Origin: Acetobacterium woodii
GTDB taxonomy: Bacteria > Bacillota > Clostridia > Eubacteriales > Eubacteriaceae
Direction: 5' to 3'
Assembly: GCA_016213825.1 (NCBI GenBank)
Contig: JACQZP010000027.1
Span: forward strand, 248,001 to 312,000
DNA length: 64,000 nt
Both the position numbers and the translations under genes were made by a program. This document shows, one piece after another, positions 8,088-16,031 of this stretch; the first letter of the stretch is position 1, and every line of letters starts with the position of its first letter. Under the pieces are notes generated by a model. The model was given only the letters and a program-made list of their open reading frames with translations, searched no databases and was not told where the DNA came from.

Positions 8088-9212
8088 ATGATTTATCAGG
8101 ATTTTAAAGATAAAAAATTGTCGGCCCTGGGTTTTGGCGGTATGCGATTACCCACCATCGGAGAAGGCTTTTTTGCCCCGGTTAACCAGGAAGAAGCGGC
8201 CCAGATGGTCGATGTTGCGATTAAGAACGGGGTGAACTACTTTGATACCGCCTATGCCTATCATGGTGGCGACTCGGAACGGGCGATGGGAGCAATCCTT
8301 AAAAATTATCCCCGGGACAGTTTCTATCTGGCCAGTAAATTCCCGGGCTATGAGGTTCGGGAAAGCTGGGATGCGAAAGCCCAGTTTGAGGAACAATTGG
8401 AAAAATGTGGCGTTGACTATTTTGATTTTTATCTGATCCACAATGTCTACGAACGAAATATCGATGTCTATTTTGATAAGCGATGGGGCATTGTTGAGTA
8501 TCTGATTGAGCAGAAGAAAAACGGCCGCATTAAACATCTGGGTTTCTCGACCCATGGTCTCAAACCAACCATTGAGCGTTTTATTGAACGCTACGGCGAG
8601 CACATGGAATTCTGCCAGATTCAGCTGAACTATCTAGACTGGAAGCTGCAGAAGGCCAATGAAATCTATGCGATGCTGGTCGAAAAGAATATACCCATTT
8701 GGGTGATGGAACCGGTGCGGGGTGGAGCTCTGGCCAGTTTTTCAGAAGAAAACACCAACAAGCTCCGCGAACTGCGACCAAATGAAAGCGCAGCCGCCTG
8801 GGCTTTCCGTTTTTTGCAGGGCCTCTCCGGTATCAAGATGATTTTATCCGGAATGTCAAATATGGAACAACTGAAGGACAACTTAAAAACATTTGAGGAC
8901 TCAAAACCCCTGAATGAAAAAGAACTGGCGGTGGTTGAAGAAATCCGAGATGGGATGCTGACGATGCTGCCCTGCACTGGCTGTAAATACTGCTGCGCCG
9001 AATGTCCCCAGGAATTGGATATCCCCACCCTGTTGCATCATTACAATGATCATAAATTCCAGCCGGGTTTTATTGCACCAATGGCCATTGCCGGGATACC
9101 CGAGGAAAAGCGGCCGAGTGCCTGTATTGAATGTGGCCAGTGTAAACAGGTCTGTCCGCAGAATATTGATATTCCTGCAGCCCTGAAAGATTTCCAGAAG
9201 ATGCTTGATTAA
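8088..9212 (+). CDS. Aldo/keto reductase with C-terminal 4Fe-4S domain
   Basis: A 374-residue enzyme. The barrel shows LSALGFGGMRLP, FDTAYAYHGGDSE (catalytic Asp and Tyr), YLASKFPG (Lys), DFYLIHNVY and WVMEPVRGGAL. The tail carries CTGCKYCCAECP and CIECGQCKQVCP, ligands for two 4Fe-4S clusters. The ATG at 8088 is preceded by GGAGG at 8078; upstream codons in the frame do not match the family. It is the fourth such reductase in the window and is closest in motif spacing to the one at 5148. The substrate cannot be told from sequence. Confidence 0.9.
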   Translation: MIYQDFKDKKLSALGFGGMRLPTIGEGFFAPVNQEEAAQMVDVAIKNGVNYFDTAYAYHGGDSERAMGAILKNYPRDSFYLASKFPGYEVRESWDAKAQFEEQLEKCGVDYFDFYLIHNVYERNIDVYFDKRWGIVEYLIEQKKNGRIKHLGFSTHGLKPTIERFIERYGEHMEFCQIQLNYLDWKLQKANEIYAMLVEKNIPIWVMEPVRGGALASFSEENTNKLRELRPNESAAAWAFRFLQGLSGIKMILSGMSNMEQLKDNLKTFEDSKPLNEKELAVVEEIRDGMLTMLPCTGCKYCCAECPQELDIPTLLHHYNDHKFQPGFIAPMAIAGIPEEKRPSACIECGQCKQVCPQNIDIPAALKDFQKMLD

Positions 9213-9282
9213 GCTCCAGCCTGGCGATGTGATTGCAAAATAGTTAAAAAAACAAAAAAATATTGTTAGGAGGGATTTTGGC

Positions 9283-9816
9283 ATGAGTAAAAAATTAGTT
9301 GCCTATTTTTCAGCCAGTGGTGTAACGGAACAGGTTGCAAAGACCTTGGCAGAGGCTGTCAAGGCGGATCTTTATCAAATTAAACCGGCTGTTGCTTATA
9401 CATCAGCTGATTTAAACTGGAATGACAAAAAGAGTCGCAGTACACTGGAGATGACTGATCCGACCTCACGACCGGAGCTGGCTGATAAAAATGCGGATGT
9501 GGAAAGTTATGACGTTATTTTCATCGGGTTTCCTATCTGGTGGTACGTTGCACCGCACATCATTAATACGTTTCTGGAAGCCTACGACTTTTCTGATAAG
9601 ACCATTGTGTTGTTTGCAACATCCGGCGGCAGCGGTTTTGACAAGACCACTAAAAACCTGAAAGATAGTGTTTCAGCAATGACGATCATCAAAGAAGGCG
9701 GACTACTTAACAAAAGAATGTCACCGGCTGAACTGGCCGCATGGACCCAGAAACTGGGATTATGCGAAGATGTAGTCTATATGCCCCCGGTCTCAAGCAC
9801 TGGCATGGAGCAGTAA
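9283..9816 (+). CDS. Flavodoxin, with a foreign cupin-derived tail
   Basis: A 177-residue frame whose first 160 residues are a flavodoxin: KKLVAYFSASGVTEQVA (FMN phosphate loop), YDVIFIGFPIWWYVAP (aromatic flavin-stacking loop) and FATSGGSGFDKT. It is preceded by TAGGAGG. Relatives end near AELAAWTQKLGL. Here the frame runs on through EDVVYMPP, which looks like a cupin strand, and stops in a shifted frame, so the natural stop seems to have been lost in a fusion with a cupin gene. The flavodoxin fold itself should be intact. Confidence 0.85.
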   Translation: MSKKLVAYFSASGVTEQVAKTLAEAVKADLYQIKPAVAYTSADLNWNDKKSRSTLEMTDPTSRPELADKNADVESYDVIFIGFPIWWYVAPHIINTFLEAYDFSDKTIVLFATSGGSGFDKTTKNLKDSVSAMTIIKEGGLLNKRMSPAELAAWTQKLGLCEDVVYMPPVSSTGMEQ

Positions 9817-9926
9817 AAGACGAGGCCTTTGCTCATCTGTCTTTAGCAGTTCCTAAAGAAGGGGCCAGTAATGAATGGCTAGAGCCGGTTACGGATCAAG
9901 TCTATAATAAACTAAAAATCCAATAA
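9764..9926 (+). pseudogene. C-terminal cupin fragment, frameshifted
   Basis: In the flavodoxin frame the sequence reads EDVVYMPP. One frame over it continues YAPGLKHWHGAVKDEAF and then AHLSLAVPKEGASNEWLEP, ending VTDQVYNKLK. Together these are the last 50 or so residues of a single-domain cupin of the carboxymuconolactone-associated type, including the HWH metal-binding motif. A one-base loss near 9785 explains the shift. The first half of the cupin is absent. A deletion that joined two neighbouring genes is the simplest explanation. Confidence 0.72.
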
Positions 9927-10073
9927 AACAGTAGCGTTAAAAAAACGATGAAAAATTATGATGATTCTATCTTAGATAATGAAAGCGCCCAAGCAAGCAG
10001 AAAGCAACACATATTTCAGGAATGAGAAAAAAGAAACATTATTTTTCACTTTTGGGGATAACGACTGTAGCAT

Positions 10074-10114
10074 AATTTTCAAAAATGGTTGCTTTTCAGG
10101 GTTTTTTGAAAATT
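10074..10114. promoter_or_regulatory. Inverted repeat upstream of the sigma-54 promoter, possible activator site
   Basis: Perfect 12-bp arms AATTTTCAAAAA (10074-10085) and TTTTTGAAAATT (10103-10114), 17 bp apart. It is centred about 40 bp upstream of the -24 element. The position and symmetry would suit a bacterial enhancer-binding protein, though it is closer than most such sites; the activator gene is not in this window. Confidence 0.5.
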
Positions 10115-10130
10115 TTCGACCGGAAAAAGC

Positions 10131-10146
10131 TGGCACGCTTATTGCT
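10131..10146 (+). promoter_or_regulatory. Sigma-54 (-24/-12) promoter of the corrinoid protein gene
   Basis: TGGCACGCTTATTGCT matches the TGGCAC-N5-TTGC consensus exactly, with the GG and GC pairs 10 bases apart. It lies about 50 bp before the GTG start. Confidence 0.85.
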
Positions 10147-10196
10147 ATGTATTAATGTTATAAATAGGCATAAGTGCAGTAAGGAAGGTTATTCAA

Positions 10197-10832
10197 GTGC
10201 TGGATTTAAGAATTTTAATACAGTCTGTTGGTGATTTGGAAGAAGAAAAGGTTATGGATCTGCTCGATGATTTTATTTCGGAGAATCCGTCTGAACTAGA
10301 AGTTCGAGAAGCCATAGCAGCTTGTCAGAGTGGTATGGCGCTAGTCGGAGATCATTTTGAAAAAGGAGAGTATTTTGTTGCCGATCTCATTTTTGCCGGA
10401 GAATTATTGACGGATGCTATCAATCGGCTAAAACCAATTTTAAGTGAGCATGAATCCATGACCTCTGGAATAATTGTCCTGGGGACAGTTTATGGAGATC
10501 TTCACGATATCGGCAAAAACATCTTTAAAATTATGTCAGAAGCAGCTGGTTTTAAGGTCATTGATATGGGAATCGATGTTGACCCTGACGATTTTGTTAA
10601 AAAAGCAAAAAGTTGTATGCCATCAATTATTGGAATGAGTGGGATTCTGACGATGTCCATTGATTCAATGAAAGCCACGATCACCGCATTAAGAGCTGCC
10701 GACATCACTGCCAGAATAATTATTGGTGGACATCCTGTGACGGCAGAAATCTGCCAACTTATCGGTGCTGATGGATATACCACAAACGCGGCTGAAGGTG
10801 TGAAAATATGTCAGCGTTGGATGGCAGGTTGA
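10197..10832 (+). CDS. Methyltransferase-type corrinoid protein
   Basis: A 211-residue protein with the helical cap of about 85 residues followed by a cobalamin-binding Rossmann domain. The B12 signature is complete: DLHDIGKN gives the DxHxxG lower-axial His, and IGMSGILTMS and IIIGGHPV form the remaining nucleotide-loop site. Such proteins carry methyl groups from a substrate-specific methyltransferase to tetrahydrofolate. No MtaB/MttB/MtvB-like partner or reductive activator is nearby, so the methyl donor is unknown. Start is GTG with AAGGAAGG nine bases upstream. Transcription probably depends on sigma-54. Confidence 0.9.
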   Translation: MLDLRILIQSVGDLEEEKVMDLLDDFISENPSELEVREAIAACQSGMALVGDHFEKGEYFVADLIFAGELLTDAINRLKPILSEHESMTSGIIVLGTVYGDLHDIGKNIFKIMSEAAGFKVIDMGIDVDPDDFVKKAKSCMPSIIGMSGILTMSIDSMKATITALRAADITARIIIGGHPVTAEICQLIGADGYTTNAAEGVKICQRWMAG

Positions 10833-10860
10833 TCCTATCCTCAAAACATTGCAAAAATTG

Positions 10861-10890
10861 TTGTTTCTGAAAACTAAATTATAGTATAAT
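10861..10890 (+). promoter_or_regulatory. Probable sigma-70 promoter before the GNAT gene
   Basis: TTGTTT (10861-10866), an 18-bp spacer, and TATAAT (10885-10890). The GNAT start is about 130 bp downstream. Confidence 0.5.
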
Positions 10891-11018
10891 ATCATCAAGA
10901 TACCAGTGTGTCCGAATCAACTTATCATGGTTTGAAAAATAAACAAGATTCCAGAATCATTTATGATTAAGGTTTGGAGTCTTTTTTTAATGAGTTTGAT
11001 TTTGAAAGGAGCAAGGAA

Positions 11019-11516
11019 ATGAGTGGTGCAGTAAAACATGGGTTAACCTACAGAATGGCAGAAGAAAAGGATGTCCGCCTCATACTTTATTTCATAAAAG
11101 AATTGGCCAGCTATGAAAAAATGCTTGATCAGGTTGTAGCAACAGAAGCATTGCTTACGGAATGGTTGTTCGAAAAGAAAACAGCTGAGGTTATTTTTGC
11201 AGAGCTTGGCGGAACAGAAATAGGTTTTGCATTATACTTCCATAATTTTTCAACGTTTCTGGGCCGGGCCGGACTTTATCTGGAAGATTTATATGTATTG
11301 CCGGAGTACCGTGGTCATGGCTATGGCAAAGCAATTCTTACCCAGCTTGCCAAAATCGCTGTTGAACGAGGCTGCGGTCGTCTGGAATGGTGGTGTCTTG
11401 ATTGGAATCAACCAAGTATTGATTTTTACCTTTCGCTTGGGGCAAAAGCAATGGACGACTGGACAGTTTACCGGATCACCGGGGATACCTTATTAAAAAT
11501 GGCAAGTGAGAATTAG
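11019..11516 (+). CDS. GNAT family N-acetyltransferase
   Basis: A 165-residue acyl-CoA transferase related to the spermidine/diamine acetyltransferase branch. LYLEDLYVLPEYRGHGYGKAI contains the acetyl-CoA pyrophosphate loop (RGHGYGK), followed by RLEWWCLDWNQPSIDFYLSLGA, the usual end of motif B. ATG 11019 is chosen because AAAGGAG precedes it and homology begins at TYRMAEEKDV. Polyamine or thialysine is a reasonable substrate guess from the LEWWVLDWN-type segment; this is inference. It stands alone between intergenic regions. Confidence 0.85.
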   Translation: MSGAVKHGLTYRMAEEKDVRLILYFIKELASYEKMLDQVVATEALLTEWLFEKKTAEVIFAELGGTEIGFALYFHNFSTFLGRAGLYLEDLYVLPEYRGHGYGKAILTQLAKIAVERGCGRLEWWCLDWNQPSIDFYLSLGAKAMDDWTVYRITGDTLLKMASEN

Positions 11517-11726
11517 ACGAATTTCGTATTAGCACAATGCTATAATCTGTATGATCTAAGTATGATGTAAAAGGTGATAAAATAAAACTTGCTACAGACT
11601 ATGGTGGCAACCTAAGTTCAAACTGGCGTTTTATAAGTGCCGACAAAATTATTTTAAAAACACTTACAAAAAATTTTTAGTTGATATATAATACAACTAT
11701 TGAAATTCTAGCGCGTATAATTGTTC

Positions 11727-11760
11727 AGCGTGAGACCATCCTGGTCTCACGCTTATTTTT
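11727..11760 (+). terminator. Intrinsic terminator hairpin
   Basis: Perfect 12-bp arms AGCGTGAGACCA / TGGTCTCACGCT with a three-base loop, then a T-rich tail (TATTTTTTG). It is 210 bp after the GNAT stop and 26 bp before the DUF2798 start, so it may instead be a leader attenuator of that gene. Confidence 0.7.
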
Positions 11761-11786
11761 TGCCTAAAATTCAAAAAAATAAGAAG

Positions 11787-12302
11787 ATGAGGAAATGGAT
11801 GATGGAATTTTACATGAAACTGCCCCGCAACAAGAAAGAATTTACGCTGTTTATGGCGGTGATCTCAGTGATCTCGGTGAATATTATTGCTCCGTTGATT
11901 ACCTGTTTTGAAGTCGGTTTTCGTATGGATGTCTGGGCGGAGGCAATTAAGATCATTCCTTTTATTTGGCTTGCCGTGATCGCGCTGGTTTTAATTACCT
12001 ATAAACCGGCGGGCTGGATGACGGGCAAGATTATTGAAAAGGATGATAGCTTTGCCGCCCATATGGTGGTGAATATTTTATGCAATGTCTTTTTGATGTC
12101 GATCTTTCTGACCGTTATCGGCACCTGGATTGGCTGCCGCCAAGTGAGTATGGAGCCGATTGTGCTGTTTTTTTATAAATGGCCGCGAAACTTTGCGATT
12201 TCATTGGCAGTGGAAGCGCTGATTGCCCAGCCCATTGCCCGGCTGGTGATGGTAAAGCTGCATCAGCTAAAAGATGGCCGACTTGAAGTCGAAAATAGCT
12301 AG
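11787..12302 (+). CDS. DUF2798 family membrane protein
   Basis: A 171-residue integral membrane protein with two DUF2798-like repeats. Each repeat pairs two hydrophobic helices: LFMAVISVISVNIIAPLI with IIPFIWLAVIALVLITY, and VVNILCNVFLMSIFLTVIG with NFAISLAVEALIAQPIARLVM. The repeated pattern W/N-x-A-I/x-x-I/L-x-A-x-P-I is typical. The start is uncertain: ATG 11787 follows AAGAAG, and ATG 11799 follows AGGAAA. No biochemical role is known for the family. Confidence 0.75.
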   Translation: MRKWMMEFYMKLPRNKKEFTLFMAVISVISVNIIAPLITCFEVGFRMDVWAEAIKIIPFIWLAVIALVLITYKPAGWMTGKIIEKDDSFAAHMVVNILCNVFLMSIFLTVIGTWIGCRQVSMEPIVLFFYKWPRNFAISLAVEALIAQPIARLVMVKLHQLKDGRLEVENS

Positions 12303-12340
12303 GCGTTGCAATTTTACTTGTCTGGACTTAGTGACAAAAG

Positions 12341-12377
12341 AGTACCGCCAATCACAAAGAATATGATTGGCGGTACT
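12341..12377 (-). terminator. Hairpin between convergent genes
   Basis: Perfect 13-bp arms AGTACCGCCAATC / GATTGGCGGTACT with an 11-base loop. Read on the minus strand it is followed by CTTTTG. It probably serves the minus-strand MarR gene, and perhaps the converging DUF2798 gene too. Confidence 0.6.
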
Positions 12378-12480
12378 TGGACGTCATTGTACACTCAACA
12401 TAGCCTACCATCTTACCGCTGAGTTTTACTTTTATTTTAGTAAAGATTCAAATACTTGATAGATTACTTTAAAGGGCTTT

Positions 12481-12906
12481 TTATCGCAGCTTCTTTAAGA
12501 GATCAAGCAATTGCTCTTTTTCATCTTCAGAGTAAACGGAGAAGCATTCTTTTAAGTCCAGAAGGTGGGGTGGGAAGATTTCTTCAACCCGGCTACGGCC
12601 TTTTTCAGTAATGGCTATCAGAGTTGAACGCCGATCTTTGGGATTAACATAGCGGTTGACTAGCTGTTCTTTTTCCAGATTATTAATAACAACCGTCATA
12701 TTGCCACTGGTGGAAAGAAGCCTTTCAATGATTTTGTTAATGGTCATATCACCCTTATGATACAAGGCTTCGAGAACCCCAAATTGAGTAGTTGTCAAGC
12801 CACTGTCTTTTAAAATAGCGGCTGATCGCCGTTGGACCGTTTGTGTTGACCGGCTCAAGGCGATCAAAATGGACAGATCGATTTTATCTTCTTGGTTATA
12901 AAGCAT
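12481..12906 (-). CDS. MarR family transcriptional regulator
   Basis: A 141-residue winged-helix regulator. The DNA-binding core is LTTTQFGVLEALYHKGDM, INKIIERLLSTSGNMTVVINN, and the wing VNPKDRRSTLIAITEKG. ATG 12906 has AAGG upstream at a good distance; a GTG six bases earlier is possible. It lies nine bases after the dioxygenase-like gene in the same direction, so both are likely one transcript and the MarR probably represses its own operon through the palindromes at 13741-13795. The ligand is unknown but may be phenolic, as for many MarR proteins. Confidence 0.88.
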   Translation of the reverse strand: MLYNQEDKIDLSILIALSRSTQTVQRRSAAILKDSGLTTTQFGVLEALYHKGDMTINKIIERLLSTSGNMTVVINNLEKEQLVNRYVNPKDRRSTLIAITEKGRSRVEEIFPPHLLDLKECFSVYSEDEKEQLLDLLKKLR

Positions 12907-12915
12907 CAGCACACC

Positions 12916-13701
12916 TTAAATGGTATTTTGGGCAGAGATCAAATAACTAGTCATCGACATGGAACCTAAGGTTCGAGAATCATTAAACACGGTAATGGTG
13001 TCAGAATCACTCGAAGCACCCAGTACATATAAAATGGGATAAAAGTGATCTGGTGTGAAAAAGGCTAGCTCGGAGGAGTCACCGGCTAAACGGTAATTAA
13101 TGACATCCAGATGTTGGTGGTTTAAAATTTTATCTTTAATGTAGGCATCAAACTCGTCAGCCCATGGGTAACCACCGCTACGTTCCCAATTCACCCGGGA
13201 CAGATTGTGGACAATATTCCCGCTGCCGAAAATAAGAACGCCCTGGTCACGCAAGGAATGGAGTTCCTGACCAATCTGATAATGGCTTTCTGGTGGGGCG
13301 TTGAGGTCAATACTGAGTTGAAAGACGGGAATATCTGCAGTCGGATACATACGATGGAGCACCGACCATGTGCCATGATCAATTCCCCAGGTATTGTCAA
13401 TGGTGACGGCTTTGGTAATCAGATTTTTGGTCTGATGAGCTACCTCAGGGGCACCGGGAGCATCATAAACAACCTTGTAAAGTTCTTCGGGAAAACCGTA
13501 CATATCATAGATCGTTTCTGGTTTAGTGGAATCATTTATTTTTGTTCCATTCGTGTACCAATGGGCAGAAATGGATAAAATTGCTTTTGGTTTGGGGATT
13601 TTTGCAGCAATTTCAGCCCATCCCCGGGTATATTCATTGTTTTCAATGGCATTCATCGGAGAACCATGGCCGACAAATAAGACCGGCATTTTGTTATTCA
13701 T
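12916..13701 (-). CDS. Class III extradiol dioxygenase (LigB / DOPA 4,5-dioxygenase-like) family protein
   Basis: A 261-residue protein of the YgiD/DODA family. Likely metal ligands are visible: His in LFVGHGSPMN, His in SISAHWYT, and His in IDHGTWSVLHRMYP. FGSGNIVHNL is another family block. Characterised members open catechol rings with O2, which is odd in an anaerobe, so a different reaction or an oxygen-protective role is possible. AAAGGAG stands ahead of the ATG. It is the first gene of the operon with the MarR regulator. Confidence 0.85.
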   Translation of the reverse strand: MNNKMPVLFVGHGSPMNAIENNEYTRGWAEIAAKIPKPKAILSISAHWYTNGTKINDSTKPETIYDMYGFPEELYKVVYDAPGAPEVAHQTKNLITKAVTIDNTWGIDHGTWSVLHRMYPTADIPVFQLSIDLNAPPESHYQIGQELHSLRDQGVLIFGSGNIVHNLSRVNWERSGGYPWADEFDAYIKDKILNHQHLDVINYRLAGDSSELAFFTPDHFYPILYVLGASSDSDTITVFNDSRTLGSMSMTSYLISAQNTI

Positions 13702-13740
13702 AGTAGTTTACTCCTTTATTTTTAAGGGTATCTAATCGCT

Positions 13741-13795
13741 TCTAATGATTAGAATTATTCGTTATTAAGATTATATCACTAATTAGTGATATAAT
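13741..13795 (-). promoter_or_regulatory. Palindromic operators upstream of the dioxygenase-marR operon
   Basis: Two palindromes lie within 100 bp of the start. TCTAATGATTAGA (13741-13753) is a perfect 13-mer around a central base. At 13770-13795 is a perfect 26-bp palindrome centred on AATT, with half-site ATTATATCACTAA. AT-rich palindromes of this size are usual MarR operators. Confidence 0.7.
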
Positions 13796-13987
13796 CAAGG
13801 CGCTCATCTAGCTTTTAAGTTTCGATTCAGGTTAACTATTTTCAAAATGCAGGCTGATGTTTTTTTCGATTCGATCGAGCATTGAAAACAGCTGATCCGC
13901 AAAAAACAATTATCAATACCGGAAAAAAATAGTAACAGAAAGTTAATCGATGTGAAAGACATAGTTGATAAAATTAGTAATACTACT

Positions 13988-14027
13988 AAAAAAATCCAGA
14001 ATCAATGATTATGATTCTGGATTTTTT
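13988..14027. terminator. Bidirectional intrinsic terminator
   Basis: Arms AATCCAGAATCA / TGATTCTGGATT, flanked by A7 on the left and T6 on the right, with a seven-base loop. It can end transcription from either side and separates the hypothetical gene at 14100 from the dioxygenase operon. The surrounding 13796-14099 holds no gene; a second weaker hairpin with AACCTTAAAAGA arms lies at 14050-14091. Confidence 0.8.
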
Positions 14028-14099
14028 AGATAGAAAGACGATATAGGGAACCTTAAAAGAGATTAGCTTAAGGTGATTTCTTTTAAGGTTCTGGCAAAA

Positions 14100-14504
14100 T
14101 TAATCTCTTTTTTTAAGTTCTAATTTTTTAAATTCAAACTTCTTTTTGTAATAACAGGCGTAGACTTGTGCATTCTGTTCTTGTTGTTCAGCCACTGAAA
14201 GCAAACGACACTTGTTGATGACCATCATTTGGCCTTTAAAAATAAGATAGATATCTTCAACATCTCTAAGGGTTTTGTTTTCATCTGACAATTGATTGAT
14301 GGTTTCTTCAGCCAAAATTGATAACTGTTTTTTAATTTCAGCATCTGATAATTTTACTGATAGATCGACTTTAAGTTTAGGTTTTTTAGGAAGCTCAGTT
14401 GAAGTGCTTAAGGGTGTTTCGTTAGCAGTTTCATGAGCGGTTTCTTTTTTATCTTTTTTGGTTATTTTTGTAAGTCCATGAAATTCGTCTCTGGTAATTC
14501 GCAA
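14100..14504 (-). CDS. Hypothetical lysine-rich protein
   Basis: I do not recognise this 134-residue protein. It starts with TTG eight bases after GGAGGT, which is a strong ribosome binding site and the main reason to believe the gene. Residues 1-45 are low-complexity Lys/Thr/Glu (KKDKKETAHETANETP), probably disordered. Residues 45-110 look helical (LSDAEIKKQLSILAEETINQL), and the tail is very basic (KKKFEFKKLELKKRD). No membrane segment or signal peptide. It is transcribed alone, with a terminator just downstream. Confidence 0.65.
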   Translation of the reverse strand: MRITRDEFHGLTKITKKDKKETAHETANETPLSTSTELPKKPKLKVDLSVKLSDAEIKKQLSILAEETINQLSDENKTLRDVEDIYLIFKGQMMVINKCRLLSVAEQQEQNAQVYACYYKKKFEFKKLELKKRD

Positions 14505-14638
14505 GATGGGTTACCTCCGTTTTTATAGGGATTATTCAGATTATTTAAAACCGTTGCCTGGATAAAAATTACACGTGATAATTATTTTATTTTATCACTT
14601 TTCTAAAGAAATGACTATCAATATATTTGAAATAGTCC

Positions 14639-16012
14639 CTATTGAATTTGATCCACTGGATAGCTTGTAATTTTTTTAATCCATTTGCGGCTCCGCAACC
14701 GATAAATGCACCAGATGGCTTTGATAACCTGATCAATTTTCAGCAGTGTGTAAATCCAAAAGGCCGGCCAATGCCAGACCAAACCAGCCATTGCGCCAAG
14801 TGGAACCGAGACAACCCATAAGAAGATAATATCGGCAATCATTAAAAACCGGGTGTCGCCACCGCCCCGAAGAACGCCCTTGGTCAGGATGCTGTTGGCC
14901 GACTGAAAGATAACAATAAAGCCGATGGCAAGCATCAGTTGATAGGTAATTTGTTGGGTTGCTGGAGTTAGATTGTAAAAACTGATCATTGGTTTGCTGG
15001 CGATCCAGATCAGCACAGCACCACAGATTCCCACGGCAATACCCAGATACAAAAAGGTGAACCCTTGTTGTTGGGCCGTTTCCTCATCGCCCCGGCCCAG
15101 GGTGTGGCCGGTAATAATCGCACTGGCATTGGCAATTCCTTGGATGAAGACAGTGCTGAGTTGCTGAAGAACCACCGTGATGGCGTTAGCGGAAACAAAG
15201 CTGACCCCCATATGTCCGATGACCATGACGACGGCGTTATTCCCGAGAGCCAAAAGAACATCACTGATCAGCACTGGAATAGCTATTTCAACGTATTCTT
15301 TTAAGATATCTCGGCAGCGCATCAAGAGATGACGAAGACGATAATTTATTTTTTTATCAACAAAAAATAAATAACCGCAAATAAAAGAGAACTCAAAAAC
15401 TCTGGCAATTAATGTAGATATGGCAGACCCTTCAATTCCCATCCGGGGGGCACCCCAATTGCCAAAGATAAGCAGATAATTAAAAATGATATTGATGATA
15501 AAAGCACAAATCGACGAAATTAAGGGGAGTCGCACCTGTCCGACACTTCGCAGTACGATGGTGGATGTCAGCGAGAGGCCCAGCAGCAGATAACAGGGAA
15601 TGGACCATTTAAAAAATAGCGCTCCTTCTCGGATAATTTCCGGATCTGTGGTATAAATACGCATAATCGCTTCAGGGGCAAAAAAAGTCGCCAGCGAAAA
15701 TAACAGTGCGAAACCAAGACAAATACGCAGCATGATGGTAATGGCTTTTTTTAAAGCATCCAGGTTTTTCATTCCCCAGAAACGGGAGGTGAGGACCGAA
15801 GCACCCATGCCAATCCCCATGCAGCAGATCTGAAAAACCATAATGAACTGATTGGCCAAGGACGCGCCGGATAAGGGCACTTCGCCCAATGCCCCCACCA
15901 TCATCGTATCGGTCATGTTCACGCCAATGGTAATCAGGCTTTGTAAGGTGATGGGAATGGCAATGGCGGCTACCAGTTTATAAAAGGATGTATCTTTGAT
16001 AATATGATTGAT
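14639..16012 (-). CDS. MATE family efflux transporter with non-canonical start
   Basis: A polytopic MATE protein with family signatures MTDTMMVGALGEVPLSGAS, GMGASVLTSRFWGMK and, in the C-terminal half, KGVLRGGGDTRF. The first ATG (15922) would remove about 30 residues of helix 1 that are clearly conserved in frame: IIKDTSFYKLVAAIAIP followed by LITIGVNMTD. Upstream of them the only good site is GGAGG, seven bases before an ATC codon (16012-16010), and the frame contains no ATG, GTG or TTG there. The start is therefore ATC, a nearby ATT, or a mutated ATG. Full length would be about 457 residues. It probably exports drugs or cationic metabolites by Na+ or H+ antiport. Confidence 0.82.
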   Translation of the reverse strand: MNHIIKDTSFYKLVAAIAIPITLQSLITIGVNMTDTMMVGALGEVPLSGASLANQFIMVFQICCMGIGMGASVLTSRFWGMKNLDALKKAITIMLRICLGFALLFSLATFFAPEAIMRIYTTDPEIIREGALFFKWSIPCYLLLGLSLTSTIVLRSVGQVRLPLISSICAFIINIIFNYLLIFGNWGAPRMGIEGSAISTLIARVFEFSFICGYLFFVDKKINYRLRHLLMRCRDILKEYVEIAIPVLISDVLLALGNNAVVMVIGHMGVSFVSANAITVVLQQLSTVFIQGIANASAIITGHTLGRGDEETAQQQGFTFLYLGIAVGICGAVLIWIASKPMISFYNLTPATQQITYQLMLAIGFIVIFQSANSILTKGVLRGGGDTRFLMIADIIFLWVVSVPLGAMAGLVWHWPAFWIYTLLKIDQVIKAIWCIYRLRSRKWIKKITSYPVDQIQ

Positions 16013-16031
16013 TGGTCTACCTCCAAAAACT

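Noticed and set aside
11570-11700. Possible riboswitch leader ahead of the DUF2798 gene
   Set aside because: The hairpin at 11727 could be an attenuator, but I could not match the upstream sequence to any riboswitch core.
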